Part shown: positions 55,003 through 63,914 of the stretch, in pieces
Layout of the letters: every line of letters begins with the position of its first letter
Numbering within the stretch: the first letter of the stretch is position 1
Assembly (NCBI GenBank): GCA_013306675.1
Contig: JABLUY010000158.1
Location: forward strand, 28,384-92,383
Source: Thraustochytrium sp. TN22
Taxonomy: Eukaryota; Sar; Bigyra; Thraustochytrida; Thraustochytriidae
Direction: 5' to 3'
Length of the DNA: 64,000 bases
Translations under genes and position numbers: made by a program
Notes under the pieces: model-generated
Databases searched by the model: none
The model's input: only the letters and a program-made list of their open reading frames with translations
Told to the model about the DNA's origin: nothing

Positions 55003-57429
55003 TCAAAAGGCATACTCCTCTTCGTCGAGGATGAACTGAACCTTGGACGAGGCGTCCTGGGAGAGGGCATGAATAGCGTCGATGGTGCCGTGCACAAGCT
55101 GGAGCGGGCCGCAGACGGAGATACCCGCCGTGGCGGGGCTGGAGGAGGAAGAGGCCGCGGCAATCTCCTGAGCGAGCTCGCGGACGACGAGGTTGATGCT
55201 GCGGCGCTCGGAGAGCACCTGGAGTTCGCGCGGAGCGGCTGAATAGAACCCGGCGACCCGGCCGTTGCCAGAGCTGGCCGCAGCAGTGCGGCAGTCGAAC
55301 ATCAGAGAGAAGAGCAGCGCGGCAGCAACGACGATGAGCACGCCAGCGAAGGTGTAAAGCATGAGGACGCCAAAGGCGAAGCCACGGATCGTGTCCATCT
55401 CGTACACTTCAGAGTGGGCCTCGCTCCAGTCCTGCGCGCGCAGGCTGCCGTAGACGATAGCGGCCGCGGCCATGGCACCCATGAGGCACTTGGCGAGCGG
55501 AGAGCTGAGCAGCATGGAGTAACGCTGGGGCGAGGCGGCGTCCTTCTTGGTGTAGGCGTGGGCGGGCTGCCCGACGGCGTCCTCCTGAACCTCGGGCTTG
55601 CGTGTGATGTAGACGCGCACGTCGGCGCCCCTGGCCGCGAGGTCTTCAAGCGTGTGGCGATGTTGCTCGAGGAAGGCGTGCTTGGGAATATACCAGCGCA
55701 GCGCGACGTAGCTGTGCGCGGCGGACTCGACGGCGGCCTTGGCACCAAGGAGGTGCGCGGTGATCCCGATGCCGCCCGAAACGAAGACCGCGGCGTCGTT
55801 GGCCAGGTAGCTGGCGCGCGTGGTGTGGGAGCCGCCGAAGGGACCGTCGAGACGGACGGTGAGGCTGTCAGGCGCATTGCGCGCCACCTCACAGAGGCGG
55901 CGCGACCAGTCGCCGGAGTTGCGAATGTAAAAGACGAGCGAGCGGGCTTCAACGTTCACCTCGGCCACGCTCATCGGGTGCCACTGCAGCACAGAGACCT
56001 CCTTGACGTTGATGTGGAACCAGTGGCCGGCGCGCGGGAGCGCGCCGGTGCGCGAAAAGGCCAGCTCGAGCTTGGTGCAATCGGTGTCGTCATTGACGCT
56101 GCAGTGTAGCACCGTGCAGGCGCGAGCGCGGCGCCAGGCAGACACGAACTTGTCGGCCGTATAAGTAGCAAGCCCCGGGAGGAAGAAGTACAGCATTTGG
56201 CTGTCGTGCACGAAGCCAAAGACCAGGAAGAGCAAGCCACCCACGAGGTGCGAATAGTAGAAGAGCTGGTACGACCAGCGGCGCACGGTCTGCAGGGAGG
56301 TGATCGCCAGCAGGAGGCCACCGGCCAGTGAGACCTGGCCGTACTGGTTGACCCAGATGAGCTTGCCATGGCAGTACACGTCATCTTCGGGGCCCACGCT
56401 GACCCAGCCCATGCAAGCGGCCAGGCTGTTAGCGTACGCGTAGGTGACGACGCCCATGAGGGAGTGCGCGACAGAGAAGACGATGATGAGCACGCCGAGC
56501 CAGCGGTGGTAGCGCACGGCGCGCTCCAGGCCGACATCGGCGAGCTCCAGCCAGAAGGAGTGCTTCGAGACCGGGATCATGAAGGCCGACAGGTTCACCG
56601 CGACGCCGATGCCGAGCATGCGGCAGATGCCCATGAGCATGGCCGTTGTGCTCCAAACCATCCTCCGTGTGCTGTTGGCGGCCTCCTCCTCGGTCGGGTG
56701 GAAGCGTGCCCACCACTTCTGATAGTAGTGCACCATGGACATGGTCTGGAGGCCGACCCAGACCAGCAGAAGGGCCAGCTCGATGCGCGCCATGCGCCCC
56801 ACAATGGGCACCTCCACGGTATGCCAGGCCAGGACGTTGAAGCTGCGCCAGCCCTTGGAACCCGCCTTGAGCTTGCGCAGGTACAGGTACGGCAGGGAGC
56901 AAAAGGCCGTGCCGACGGTGCCAATCACCAGGAGGGACATGAGGTAGTACGAGGACCTGAGGCCGTTCACGGAGAAGACATCCCGAAGGCCGTTGGTATA
57001 CTCGGACTTTTGCGACCACAGCAAGTTGACCATGCCATACGAGAGGCATGCCAGCGCGCACAGGTAGGAAAATACAGCCACAGCCGTGCGCACGTGCTGC
57101 GCGCGCGGGTTCTGCTGCTGCTGCTGCTGCTGCTGCAGGTCCGAGGCGTTGCTAGTCCCCTTCTGCAGGCTCCCCTGGGCCTTGAGCGGCGACGGGCTTG
57201 GCCCATCCTGGCTGTTGCTGTTGCTGCTGCGGCTGCTACTACTGTCGCTAATGCTACCGCTGCTGCCGCTTTCAGGGCGTGCTACGGCCTGCTCATCCTT
57301 GGCGATCATGTCGTCGACCTTGACTTGGCTGTGAGGAGCAATGCAGGTTTGCTGGTGCTCCTGCTGGTGCTGCTGGTGCTGCTGGTGCTGCTGGTGCTGC
57401 TGCAGCCGCCGCCGCCGATGCGGCGGCAC
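55003..57429 (-). CDS. FRO/FRE-type ferric-chelate reductase, paralog 2
   Basis: Encodes 808 residues from 57429; an alternative start at 57309 would drop a Gln/His-rich repeat. Same order as paralog 1: an N-terminal disordered region with two poly-Gln-type tracts, a membrane core with YHRWLGVLIIVFSVAH and YYSHLVGGLLFLVFGFVH haem-ligand helices, WHPMSVAEVN for FAD, GGIGITAHLLG for NAD(P)H, two extra hydrophobic helices in the NAD(P)H half (GAMAAAAIVYGSL, FAFGVLMLYTFAGVLIVVAAALLF), and the C-terminus DEEEYAF. Many blocks are identical with paralog 1 (MIPVSKHSFWLEL, PGLATYTADK), so the pair arose by tandem duplication that is old enough for the N-termini and linkers to diverge. The likely role is iron or copper reduction at the plasma membrane or an organelle. 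Confidence 0.9.
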   Translation of the reverse strand: MPPHRRRRLQQHQQHQQHQQHQQEHQQTCIAPHSQVKVDDMIAKDEQAVARPESGSSGSISDSSSSRSSNSNSQDGPSPSPLKAQGSLQKGTSNASDLQQQQQQQQNPRAQHVRTAVAVFSYLCALACLSYGMVNLLWSQKSEYTNGLRDVFSVNGLRSSYYLMSLLVIGTVGTAFCSLPYLYLRKLKAGSKGWRSFNVLAWHTVEVPIVGRMARIELALLLVWVGLQTMSMVHYYQKWWARFHPTEEEAANSTRRMVWSTTAMLMGICRMLGIGVAVNLSAFMIPVSKHSFWLELADVGLERAVRYHRWLGVLIIVFSVAHSLMGVVTYAYANSLAACMGWVSVGPEDDVYCHGKLIWVNQYGQVSLAGGLLLAITSLQTVRRWSYQLFYYSHLVGGLLFLVFGFVHDSQMLYFFLPGLATYTADKFVSAWRRARACTVLHCSVNDDTDCTKLELAFSRTGALPRAGHWFHINVKEVSVLQWHPMSVAEVNVEARSLVFYIRNSGDWSRRLCEVARNAPDSLTVRLDGPFGGSHTTRASYLANDAAVFVSGGIGITAHLLGAKAAVESAAHSYVALRWYIPKHAFLEQHRHTLEDLAARGADVRVYITRKPEVQEDAVGQPAHAYTKKDAASPQRYSMLLSSPLAKCLMGAMAAAAIVYGSLRAQDWSEAHSEVYEMDTIRGFAFGVLMLYTFAGVLIVVAAALLFSLMFDCRTAAASSGNGRVAGFYSAAPRELQVLSERRSINLVVRELAQEIAAASSSSSPATAGISVCGPLQLVHGTIDAIHALSQDASSKVQFILDEEEYAF

Positions 57430-57712
57430 ATGCGAAACATCCTCCTACGTCGCAACGTCCGCATGACTCGGCACCGAGTCCGCTGCAGTTGGGATGCCTC
57501 TCGGCACCTGTTGCGGCGCACGTTTGGCGCACGACAATGCCCGCAGTTCTCTTCATCGTAAGGGGTTGCGGGTGCCCTGCGGGTGCCCCGGCGCATGCTT
57601 GCACGGGTCAACACTCGACAGGAAGTTCGCCGCTGGGGTCATGACCATTCGCAGCGCCGCGCCGGCGGCGCAGGCCCTCGGGTTTTCGGAGGCTCGGCCG
57701 CTGGACATTGTG

Positions 57713-57719
57713 GCTGCAG

Positions 57720-57768
<49 letters not shown>
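57713..57768. repeat. CTGG tetranucleotide run
   Basis: About twelve GGCT units (57713-57768). It keeps a short ORF open with a Gly-Trp-Leu-Ala repeat on the plus strand, which is not credible as a protein. Confidence 0.9.
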
Positions 57769-57769
<1 letters not shown>

Positions 57770-59223
57770 CACGGCCCGCGTGCGCGTCCGCATGTACCGC
57801 CGGGGCCGAGCAACCGCTGGCTAACCCGCCGGCGCGTGGGCTGGTTGGCTGGCGCGCGGCGCCGAGTGCCTGGTCGGGTTGCGGACGGCGTCCTCCATCG
57901 GGGCCGCCGTGAAAGTTCAGCCATAGCCAGGCCTAAGGCTAGTAGAGGTAGCTCGCTCTACGAAGCTAGCTTAGAGCTAGCAGGAGCGCTGGCGTGCACC
58001 GCGGCGCATAGTTACCATGCAGCACACATGGGCTGTGCACCCAGCTTTTCGCACAGCACAATGTCGACACAGCGCTTCGCATTTTACTTCAGAGGTTGAG
58101 CCTGGCACCGAGTGACAAACTACTTCACGAAGTTCACAGGCACCGGTGGACCGCGGCGCGTCGTGGCACGCGCAGCCTGCTTGGTGGCTCGTTGGCGCCT
58201 CGGTACGCCGAATGCTGTGGCGCAGCCGCCGCGAAGTGTGCATGCGAGCCGTCAACGCAATTGACCACCACTGTAGCCCGGCCAGTGGCCCGCCAGCTCC
58301 CAACTTGAACTTGCAGGCTGCAAATGCGATGACGAGCGCGTGGGAAAGAGCTGAGACTCACCGTCAAGAGGGAGCCATTCTCTTTTCCGCTTGCTCTTGA
58401 CGCACCCGGGTGCGGCGCAGGATGTGCGTGGTCCCGAAGATGTCGTGTCGCTCAGCTTGAGAAAACGTGTGCCAGCTCCGGATGTTGAGTAGACCGCGAA
58501 GCGAGCATGTACGTGCGTATGCGAGACATCTGTTGAAGAGCCATCAGCCCACAATGCACTGCGTGCCCAGGCGCAGGGTGTAGGTATGACCAGGAGAGCG
58601 AGAGATCTCAAAGATCTCGCCACGCTTGGAGTCAGCCTGCGCCTCAAGTCGTGGCAGGCCCGAACAAGCAACGTCGCACCTCACTGCGCACGAGGTCGGC
58701 AATAGATTCCTGTAATCTTTCACAAGACGCAGCGAGCTTTTGGGATGAAGCGATTGCATGCAGCCATCGAATTTGTTTGATGCTTGCCAAGAGCAACGCG
58801 CTCGGACGGGGTCGACGTACACTTGAGCTGCAGCGAACTGCGCCGGCGACCAAGTCCAAGATGCCCTTTTCCAAACACGTTTCCCGTGGGGTGCATGCGA
58901 GCCGCCACGGGGAACTCCTCCTTCTTGCAGCATTTCTTGTCAACCTTGCGTAGTTTATCCTCCTCGGTGTTGCAGACTGCCACGCTGCGCAAGCTTCGGA
59001 AACCGCGCGCGATCTGTTGCGCGTTCATCATGAGCTGATCCTCGTAGACCCAGGTCTCCAGCTAGCCCGAGCCTTTCCTCTCACTGCAGCCTCTCGTTCG
59101 CCAGGCTCGACATTGCCCTTGCGAAACTTCGCCAGCGGAGCCGCCTTGGCCATTCTATCTTTGGCCAACGCGCTCGATGAGCAGCTGCGGCGTCGCAGAC
59201 CTATTCCAGTGGCTGGCGAGCTT

Positions 59224-59620
59224 GAGCGCCGGTCGGCGATCGAGCTTCTGCAGGTCGACCGAGCTAGCGAGCGAGCGCCGCACGAGCCCAAGCGCGATCT
59301 CTGGGTCGACCTCATCTGATTCCGCTGAGTTGGCAAGCCGAGGTGGCAGGCGAGCTCTTGAGCGCCGGTCGGCGATCGAGCTTCTGCAGGTCGACCGAGC
59401 AAGCGAGCTAGCGCCGCACGAGCCCGAGCGCGATCTCGGGGTCGACCTCATCTGATTCCGCTGAGTTGGCAAGCCGAGGTGGCAGGCGAGCTCTTGAGCG
59501 CCGGTCGGCAATCGAGCTTCTGCAGGTCGACCGAGCTAGCGAGCGAGCGCCGCACGAGCCCGAGCGCGATCTCGGGGCCGACCTCAACTGATTCCGCTGA
59601 GTTGGCAAGCCGAGGGTCGA
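59224..59620. repeat. 136-bp direct tandem repeat, 3 copies
   Basis: Units start at 59224, 59360 and 59496 with GAGCGCCGGTCGGCGATCGA (third copy GGCAATCGA) and end with CTGAGTTGGCAAGCCGAG. Copies differ at only a few positions (for example GCGAGCTAGCG for CTAGCGAGCG, CTCTGGG for CTCGGGG). It lies ~400 bp before the SSRP1 start, in the presumed promoter. Confidence 0.95.
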
Positions 59621-60015
59621 CAGTTAGGCTGGCTGGTGGCGCAGGCAGCCTGAGCTGGAGAGAGCAAATCAAAGCCAAGACTCGGCGGTCGCGCGGCGCT
59701 GCGCTGCGGCGGCGGCTCGCGCGGCGGCTCGGGCGGGCGCGAGGGCGGGCAGCGGGTTGCAGGCCCCCCGGACGCGCGGCGCGCGGCGGCGGCGGCGGCG
59801 CGAGAGGGGCGGGAGCGGGGTTCATCCATCGTTCATCCATCCCCCGCGGCGGCGGCTCCCGACGCGCTCCGTTCCTGGGCAGCGGGCGGCGCGCGCGCGG
59901 GCGCGGCGGCGAGCAGGCCAGGCCAGACGGCCGCGCTCTGCTCCGCTCTGTTGGCGCGGCGCGACGCAGCGCAGCGGTGAGCGGCTGGCGCTCCGATCGA
60001 TCACGAGCGGGCAGG

Positions 60016-62643
60016 ATGCCGTCGGAGCGGTACCAGTTCAACAACGTGGTGAACACGACCAAGTCGCGGGAGAATGGGCACTTCACGATGAGTGACGAGG
60101 GCCTTTTGTGGCGGCCGGCGAGCGACTCGTCGGCACGCACGGTGGTCATCAAGGCCGCCGACGTGGTGGACGCGAGCTGGACGGTGTGCGGGCGCAGCGC
60201 GACGCTGCAGGTGTTCATGGGCAAGGAGGAGGAGGAGGAGGAGGAGGGCGAGAACGAGGTGGAGGCGGAGAAGGTGAAGGAAGAGGAGGAGGGCGGCGCG
60301 GAGCAAACCGCGGCGACCAGGAAGGCGGAGGCGGCCAAGCCCTCGTACGAGCGCTTCGACGGGTTCAAGCGCGGGGACTTCGAGACGTTCGAGAAGATGT
60401 TCAAGGAGTACTACGGCGTGGCGGAGCTCAAGCAGCAGAAGCTTAGCGCTGCGGGCATCAACGCGGGCGAGCTGCACGTGGACAACATGCGCAAGGCGGT
60501 GACGCTGACGTACCAGGGCAAGACCGCGCTGGATATCCCTCTGCAGGGGCTGTCGCAGTGCGCGGCGCCGTCCAAGAACGAGGTGGAGCTTCAGTTCCTC
60601 GCGGACGACACGGGCGAGCGTGAGGACGAGGTCTTGATCGAGATGAAGCTGTACGTGCCGCCGCAAGGAGAGGAAAACGTGGACCTGAGCGAGGAGGTGC
60701 AGCGCATGATCGTGGAGGCCTCGGGCATTCAGCGCATGACGGGCGGCGATTACATCTGCCAGTTCTCGGAGGAGATCGGGACGTTCTTGAGCCCGCGCGG
60801 GCGGTATGGGGTGGAGATGCATACCAAGTTCTTCCGCATGACGGGCCGGACGTACGACTACACGATCATGTACAAGAACATCACCCGCATGTTCCTGCTG
60901 CCGCGGCCCGAGGGCCAGTCGGACTGCTTTGTCATCTCGCTTTCGGACCCGGTGAGCCAGGGCAAGGTGCGGCACCGGCACCTGGTCATGCAGCTGGAGC
61001 GGCGCGATGAATCGGTGAATCTGAGCATGGGCAAGGAGGAGCTCAAGGAGAAGTACGGTGGCAATCTCCAGGAGGTCATGTCGGGCAACCTCCCGGACAT
61101 CGTGGCGAAGATCTTCAAGTACCTGGCGGGCAAGAAGTGTTTCGTGCCGGGCAACTTTGAGTCGGCCTCGGACGCCAAGTGTGTCAAGTGCTCGCTGGGC
61201 ACCTCGCCTGGTCTGCTCTTCCCCTTGCAGCGCGCCTTCTTCTTCATTCACAAGCCGGCCACGTACTTCCGGTATGAGGACATTGACTATATCGAGTTCC
61301 AGCGCACGGGCGCCGGCGGCCAGGGCACGTCGACGCGCGGTTTCGATCTGCACGTCTCGCTGCGCCCTGTGGCGGGCGCGCCTCCCCAGTCGCACGACTT
61401 CAGCCATATCGACAAGCGCGACTACGGCGCGCTCTTCAACTTCCTCAACACCAAGAGCATCCGCATCATGAATCATAAGGCGGCGCAGGCCGAGGCTGAG
61501 GAGGGCGGCCAGGAGACCATCATGGCGCAGCTAGCCGGCGACGAGTCTGGCTCAGACGACGAGGACTTTGAGAGTGGCGACGAGCAAGCGGCCTCGTCCT
61601 CGGGCTCCGACTCGGACGACGATGTCAGTCTCGCCTCGGACGACGGGCTCAACGGCGCGCTCAAGGAGGAGGCTGGCGAGGACGCCGCCGGCGAGGACGG
61701 TGGCGGCAAGCGCAAGCGCCGCTCCAGCAGCGGCAAGAGCAAGGACAAGGACAAGGCCGCCAAGCGCGCGCGCAAGTCCTCGGACGCCGGCGACGCCAAG
61801 CCGGCCAAGAAAACCAAGAGCAAGAAGAAGAAGCGCGACCCCAACGCGCCGGCGCGCGCCAAGAACGCCTTCATGCACTTTAGCGACGCCATGCGCGCTG
61901 AGGAGTCCGGTGTTGACATGAAGGTCATCGGCGAGCGCTGGAAGGCTGTGTCTGACGACGACAAGGCCAAGTACGAAGCCATTGCCGCCAAGGATAAGGA
62001 GCGCTTTGACGAGGAGATGAAGAACTACAAGGCGCCCGACGGCTTCGACGCCAACGGCATGGAGATCGTGGAGGCCGACGACGACGGCGACGACGCCGCG
62101 GGCGGCAAAAAGGCCAAGAAAACCCGCGCCAAGCGCGACCCCAACGCGCCCAAAAAGGCTCCGTCCGCCTACATGCTCTTTGGCAAGCACCTCCGCGACA
62201 ATGCCAAGGAGGGCGAGAAGGTCACCATGCAGGACATCGCTGACAAGTGGAAGGAGCTCTCCGACTCGGACAAGAAGCCCTTCGAGGAGGACGCCGCCAA
62301 GGAGAAGGAGCGCTACCAGGAGGCCATGGCGGCCTACAAGAAGACGCAAAAGGCCGCAGGCGACGACGCCAAGCCCGCCAAGAAGACCGCCTCCAAGGCC
62401 AAGAAGACTGCTGCTGACAAGAAGCAAAAGGTAAAGAAGGAGGGCGCCGGCGACGCCGAGGTCTCGGACTCGAGCTCCTCCTCCTCCGGCTCCGGCTCCT
62501 CTTCTGGGTCCTCGTCCGGCTCTGGGTCCTCGGGGTCTTCCTCCGGCTCGGACTCTGATTCCAGCAACGACGATGCCGACGCCAAGAAGACCAAGAAGGC
62601 TGCCAAGTCCAAGCCTGTCAAGAAGGAGGACAAGGACGAGTGA
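60016..62643 (+). CDS. SSRP1: FACT complex subunit SSRP1 with two HMG boxes
   Basis: Encodes 875 residues from the ATG at 60016 (MPSERYQFNN). SSRP1 pairs with SPT16 in the FACT histone chaperone that opens and restores nucleosomes during transcription and replication. The N-terminal POB3/SSRP1 dimerisation domain is interrupted by a Glu/Lys-rich insert (~73-98). The middle tandem-PH part shows FLSPRGRYGVEMHTKFFRMTG, YDYTIMYKNI and FFFIHKPATYFRYEDIDYIEF. An acidic region (~510-560) and a basic region follow, then two HMG boxes at ~606-680 (KRDPNAPARAKNAFMHF) and ~706-775 (KRDPNAPKKAPSAYMLF), and a Ser/Gly/Asp then Lys tail. Animal and plant SSRP1 have one HMG box and yeast Pob3 has none, so two is unusual. 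Confidence 0.95.
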   Translation: MPSERYQFNNVVNTTKSRENGHFTMSDEGLLWRPASDSSARTVVIKAADVVDASWTVCGRSATLQVFMGKEEEEEEEGENEVEAEKVKEEEEGGAEQTAATRKAEAAKPSYERFDGFKRGDFETFEKMFKEYYGVAELKQQKLSAAGINAGELHVDNMRKAVTLTYQGKTALDIPLQGLSQCAAPSKNEVELQFLADDTGEREDEVLIEMKLYVPPQGEENVDLSEEVQRMIVEASGIQRMTGGDYICQFSEEIGTFLSPRGRYGVEMHTKFFRMTGRTYDYTIMYKNITRMFLLPRPEGQSDCFVISLSDPVSQGKVRHRHLVMQLERRDESVNLSMGKEELKEKYGGNLQEVMSGNLPDIVAKIFKYLAGKKCFVPGNFESASDAKCVKCSLGTSPGLLFPLQRAFFFIHKPATYFRYEDIDYIEFQRTGAGGQGTSTRGFDLHVSLRPVAGAPPQSHDFSHIDKRDYGALFNFLNTKSIRIMNHKAAQAEAEEGGQETIMAQLAGDESGSDDEDFESGDEQAASSSGSDSDDDVSLASDDGLNGALKEEAGEDAAGEDGGGKRKRRSSSGKSKDKDKAAKRARKSSDAGDAKPAKKTKSKKKKRDPNAPARAKNAFMHFSDAMRAEESGVDMKVIGERWKAVSDDDKAKYEAIAAKDKERFDEEMKNYKAPDGFDANGMEIVEADDDGDDAAGGKKAKKTRAKRDPNAPKKAPSAYMLFGKHLRDNAKEGEKVTMQDIADKWKELSDSDKKPFEEDAAKEKERYQEAMAAYKKTQKAAGDDAKPAKKTASKAKKTAADKKQKVKKEGAGDAEVSDSSSSSSGSGSSSGSSSGSGSSGSSSGSDSDSSNDDADAKKTKKAAKSKPVKKEDKDE

Positions 62644-62924
62644 AAAGTCAAGTGAGCGCGCGCGCGGGCACGCGCGCGCGCGCGCGCGCGAGAGAGAGAG
62701 AGAGTAAAAGTAAAAGTAAAAAAAAAGGAAGAAAGAAAGAGACCGCATTTGAGCTTCGATGGTTTTCCGACAATAGATGGGTGGACACATGAAATAATCA
62801 ATGAAAGACGCAGCTTGGGTTGCCGCGGCGCCGACACAAGTGATCTCTCTGGACTGGTATGGCGATACCACTTCCATGCAAAAGCACGCAGGCAGGCACG
62901 CAGACATGCAGGCCACAGCGCATA
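62644..62924. other. Convergent spacer with CG, GA and AAAGT repeats
   Basis: Starts just after the SSRP1 stop with (CG)n (62656-62692), GAGAGA (62692-62704) and repeated GTAAAA units (62704-62725). These probably lie in the SSRP1 3' UTR. The RluA gene converges from the right. Confidence 0.6.
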
Positions 62925-63914
62925 TCACCACCACGTGGGCCGCTCGCACGCAAAGCGCTTGCCGCCAAATCGTCCTCCGAGGCAAAGAACTTGAGCGTGC
63001 AAACGCAAGCTGGCAGCGCGGCCTGCAACGTCCGAATTGTACAGGTCATCCCCAAGAATGGGCAAGCCTAGCGCTGCGAGATGCACGCGCAGCTGGTGGG
63101 ACCGTCCGGTGATGGGCATCAGCTCCAACAGGGTGGACGTCGCACTCGAAGCGAGCGTGCGGAAGCGCGTCTCGCTCGGCTTACCGTGGTCGAAGCAAAC
63201 CTTTTGCAGCGGCCGGTACACCCAGTCATTCACAAGCGGCAACTTGATAATGCCGGTCGGCCGAAGCGGCTCGCCGCGGACTTCGGCCACATACGTCTTG
63301 TCGACAAGGCGGTCCCTGAAAAGGGCAAAGAGCTCACGTTCGAGAGTCTTGGACCGTGCCAGGACGAGCAACCCGCTTGTGTCCTGATCCAGCCGATGCG
63401 CAAGGAAGGTCTCCTCCCCGAAGACCTCTCGAGCGCGTGTCAGCACCGAGTCCTCGCGTTCGGGGCCCCTTCCAGGCACCGACAGAAGGCCCGCCGGCTT
63501 GTTCACCACCGCAAGCTCCGCATCCTGGTACACGACCTCCAGTCCGGCTGGCACGCGCTCGGCATCGGCCTGCACCTGCGGCTTGGGCGGCTTGGCCCAC
63601 TCCTCACGCAGCCGCAGCGGCCGCGCCCCAGGCACGGCCTCCTCCACGGGGCCCGCCCAGAGCGTCTCACCGTCAATCTCCACAATCGCTGCACGGCGCT
63701 CCGTGCAGGCCGCGCACCGCTCGTGCAGCCTGCAGTCATCCTGTGCGCCAGCCGCGCCAGTCTTGGGCTGGGGTCTGGCTCCGGCTTTGGGTACAGCGTC
63801 GAGTACAGCTTCGAGGCGAGCCATACCTCCGGCCCCAGCTGCAGCCATCGCTCCAGCTCCAGCTCTAGCTCTAGATGCAGCTCCAGCTGCAGCCATAGCT
63901 CCAGCTCCAACCAT
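62925..63914 (-). CDS. RluA-family RNA pseudouridine synthase; start uncertain at window edge
   Basis: Encodes at least 329 residues. The C-terminal ~210 residues are a pseudouridine synthase of the RluA/TruA-like group that isomerises uridine in RNA: VVYQDAELAVVNKPAGLLSVP (NKPAG, 138-142), the catalytic HRLDQDTSGLLVLA with D176, then ALFRDRLVDKTYVAEV and PITGRSHQLRVHLAALGLPILGDDLY. The N-terminal ~60 residues are Gly/Ala repeats from a CTCCAG-type repeat, and the frame stays open to the window edge, so a longer start or an ATG at 63824 (MARLEAVLDA) are both possible. A small Cys/His cluster CRLHERCAACTERR (~61-74) may bind zinc. The RNA target is not predictable. Confidence 0.9.
   Translation of the reverse strand: MVGAGAMAAAGAASRARAGAGAMAAAGAGGMARLEAVLDAVPKAGARPQPKTGAAGAQDDCRLHERCAACTERRAAIVEIDGETLWAGPVEEAVPGARPLRLREEWAKPPKPQVQADAERVPAGLEVVYQDAELAVVNKPAGLLSVPGRGPEREDSVLTRAREVFGEETFLAHRLDQDTSGLLVLARSKTLERELFALFRDRLVDKTYVAEVRGEPLRPTGIIKLPLVNDWVYRPLQKVCFDHGKPSETRFRTLASSATSTLLELMPITGRSHQLRVHLAALGLPILGDDLYNSDVAGRAASLRLHAQVLCLGGRFGGKRFACERPTWW

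Larger units (their letters stand above)
57430..60015. other. Long divergent intergenic region, reductase 2 / SSRP1
   Basis: A 2.6 kb spacer. Contains a GCTG/CTGG run (57713-57768), an inverted pair around CCTAAGGCTAGTAG and CTAGCTTAGAGCTAGCAGG (57930-57985), unique sequence to ~59200, a 136-bp tandem repeat (59224-59620), and the GC-rich SSRP1 leader. The SSRP1 frame is open from 59479 but non-protein-like before 60016. No gene is supported. Confidence 0.5.

Noticed and set aside
60001-61476. 491-codon minus ORF opposite SSRP1
   Set aside because: Antisense shadow; SSRP1 is unambiguous on the plus strand.
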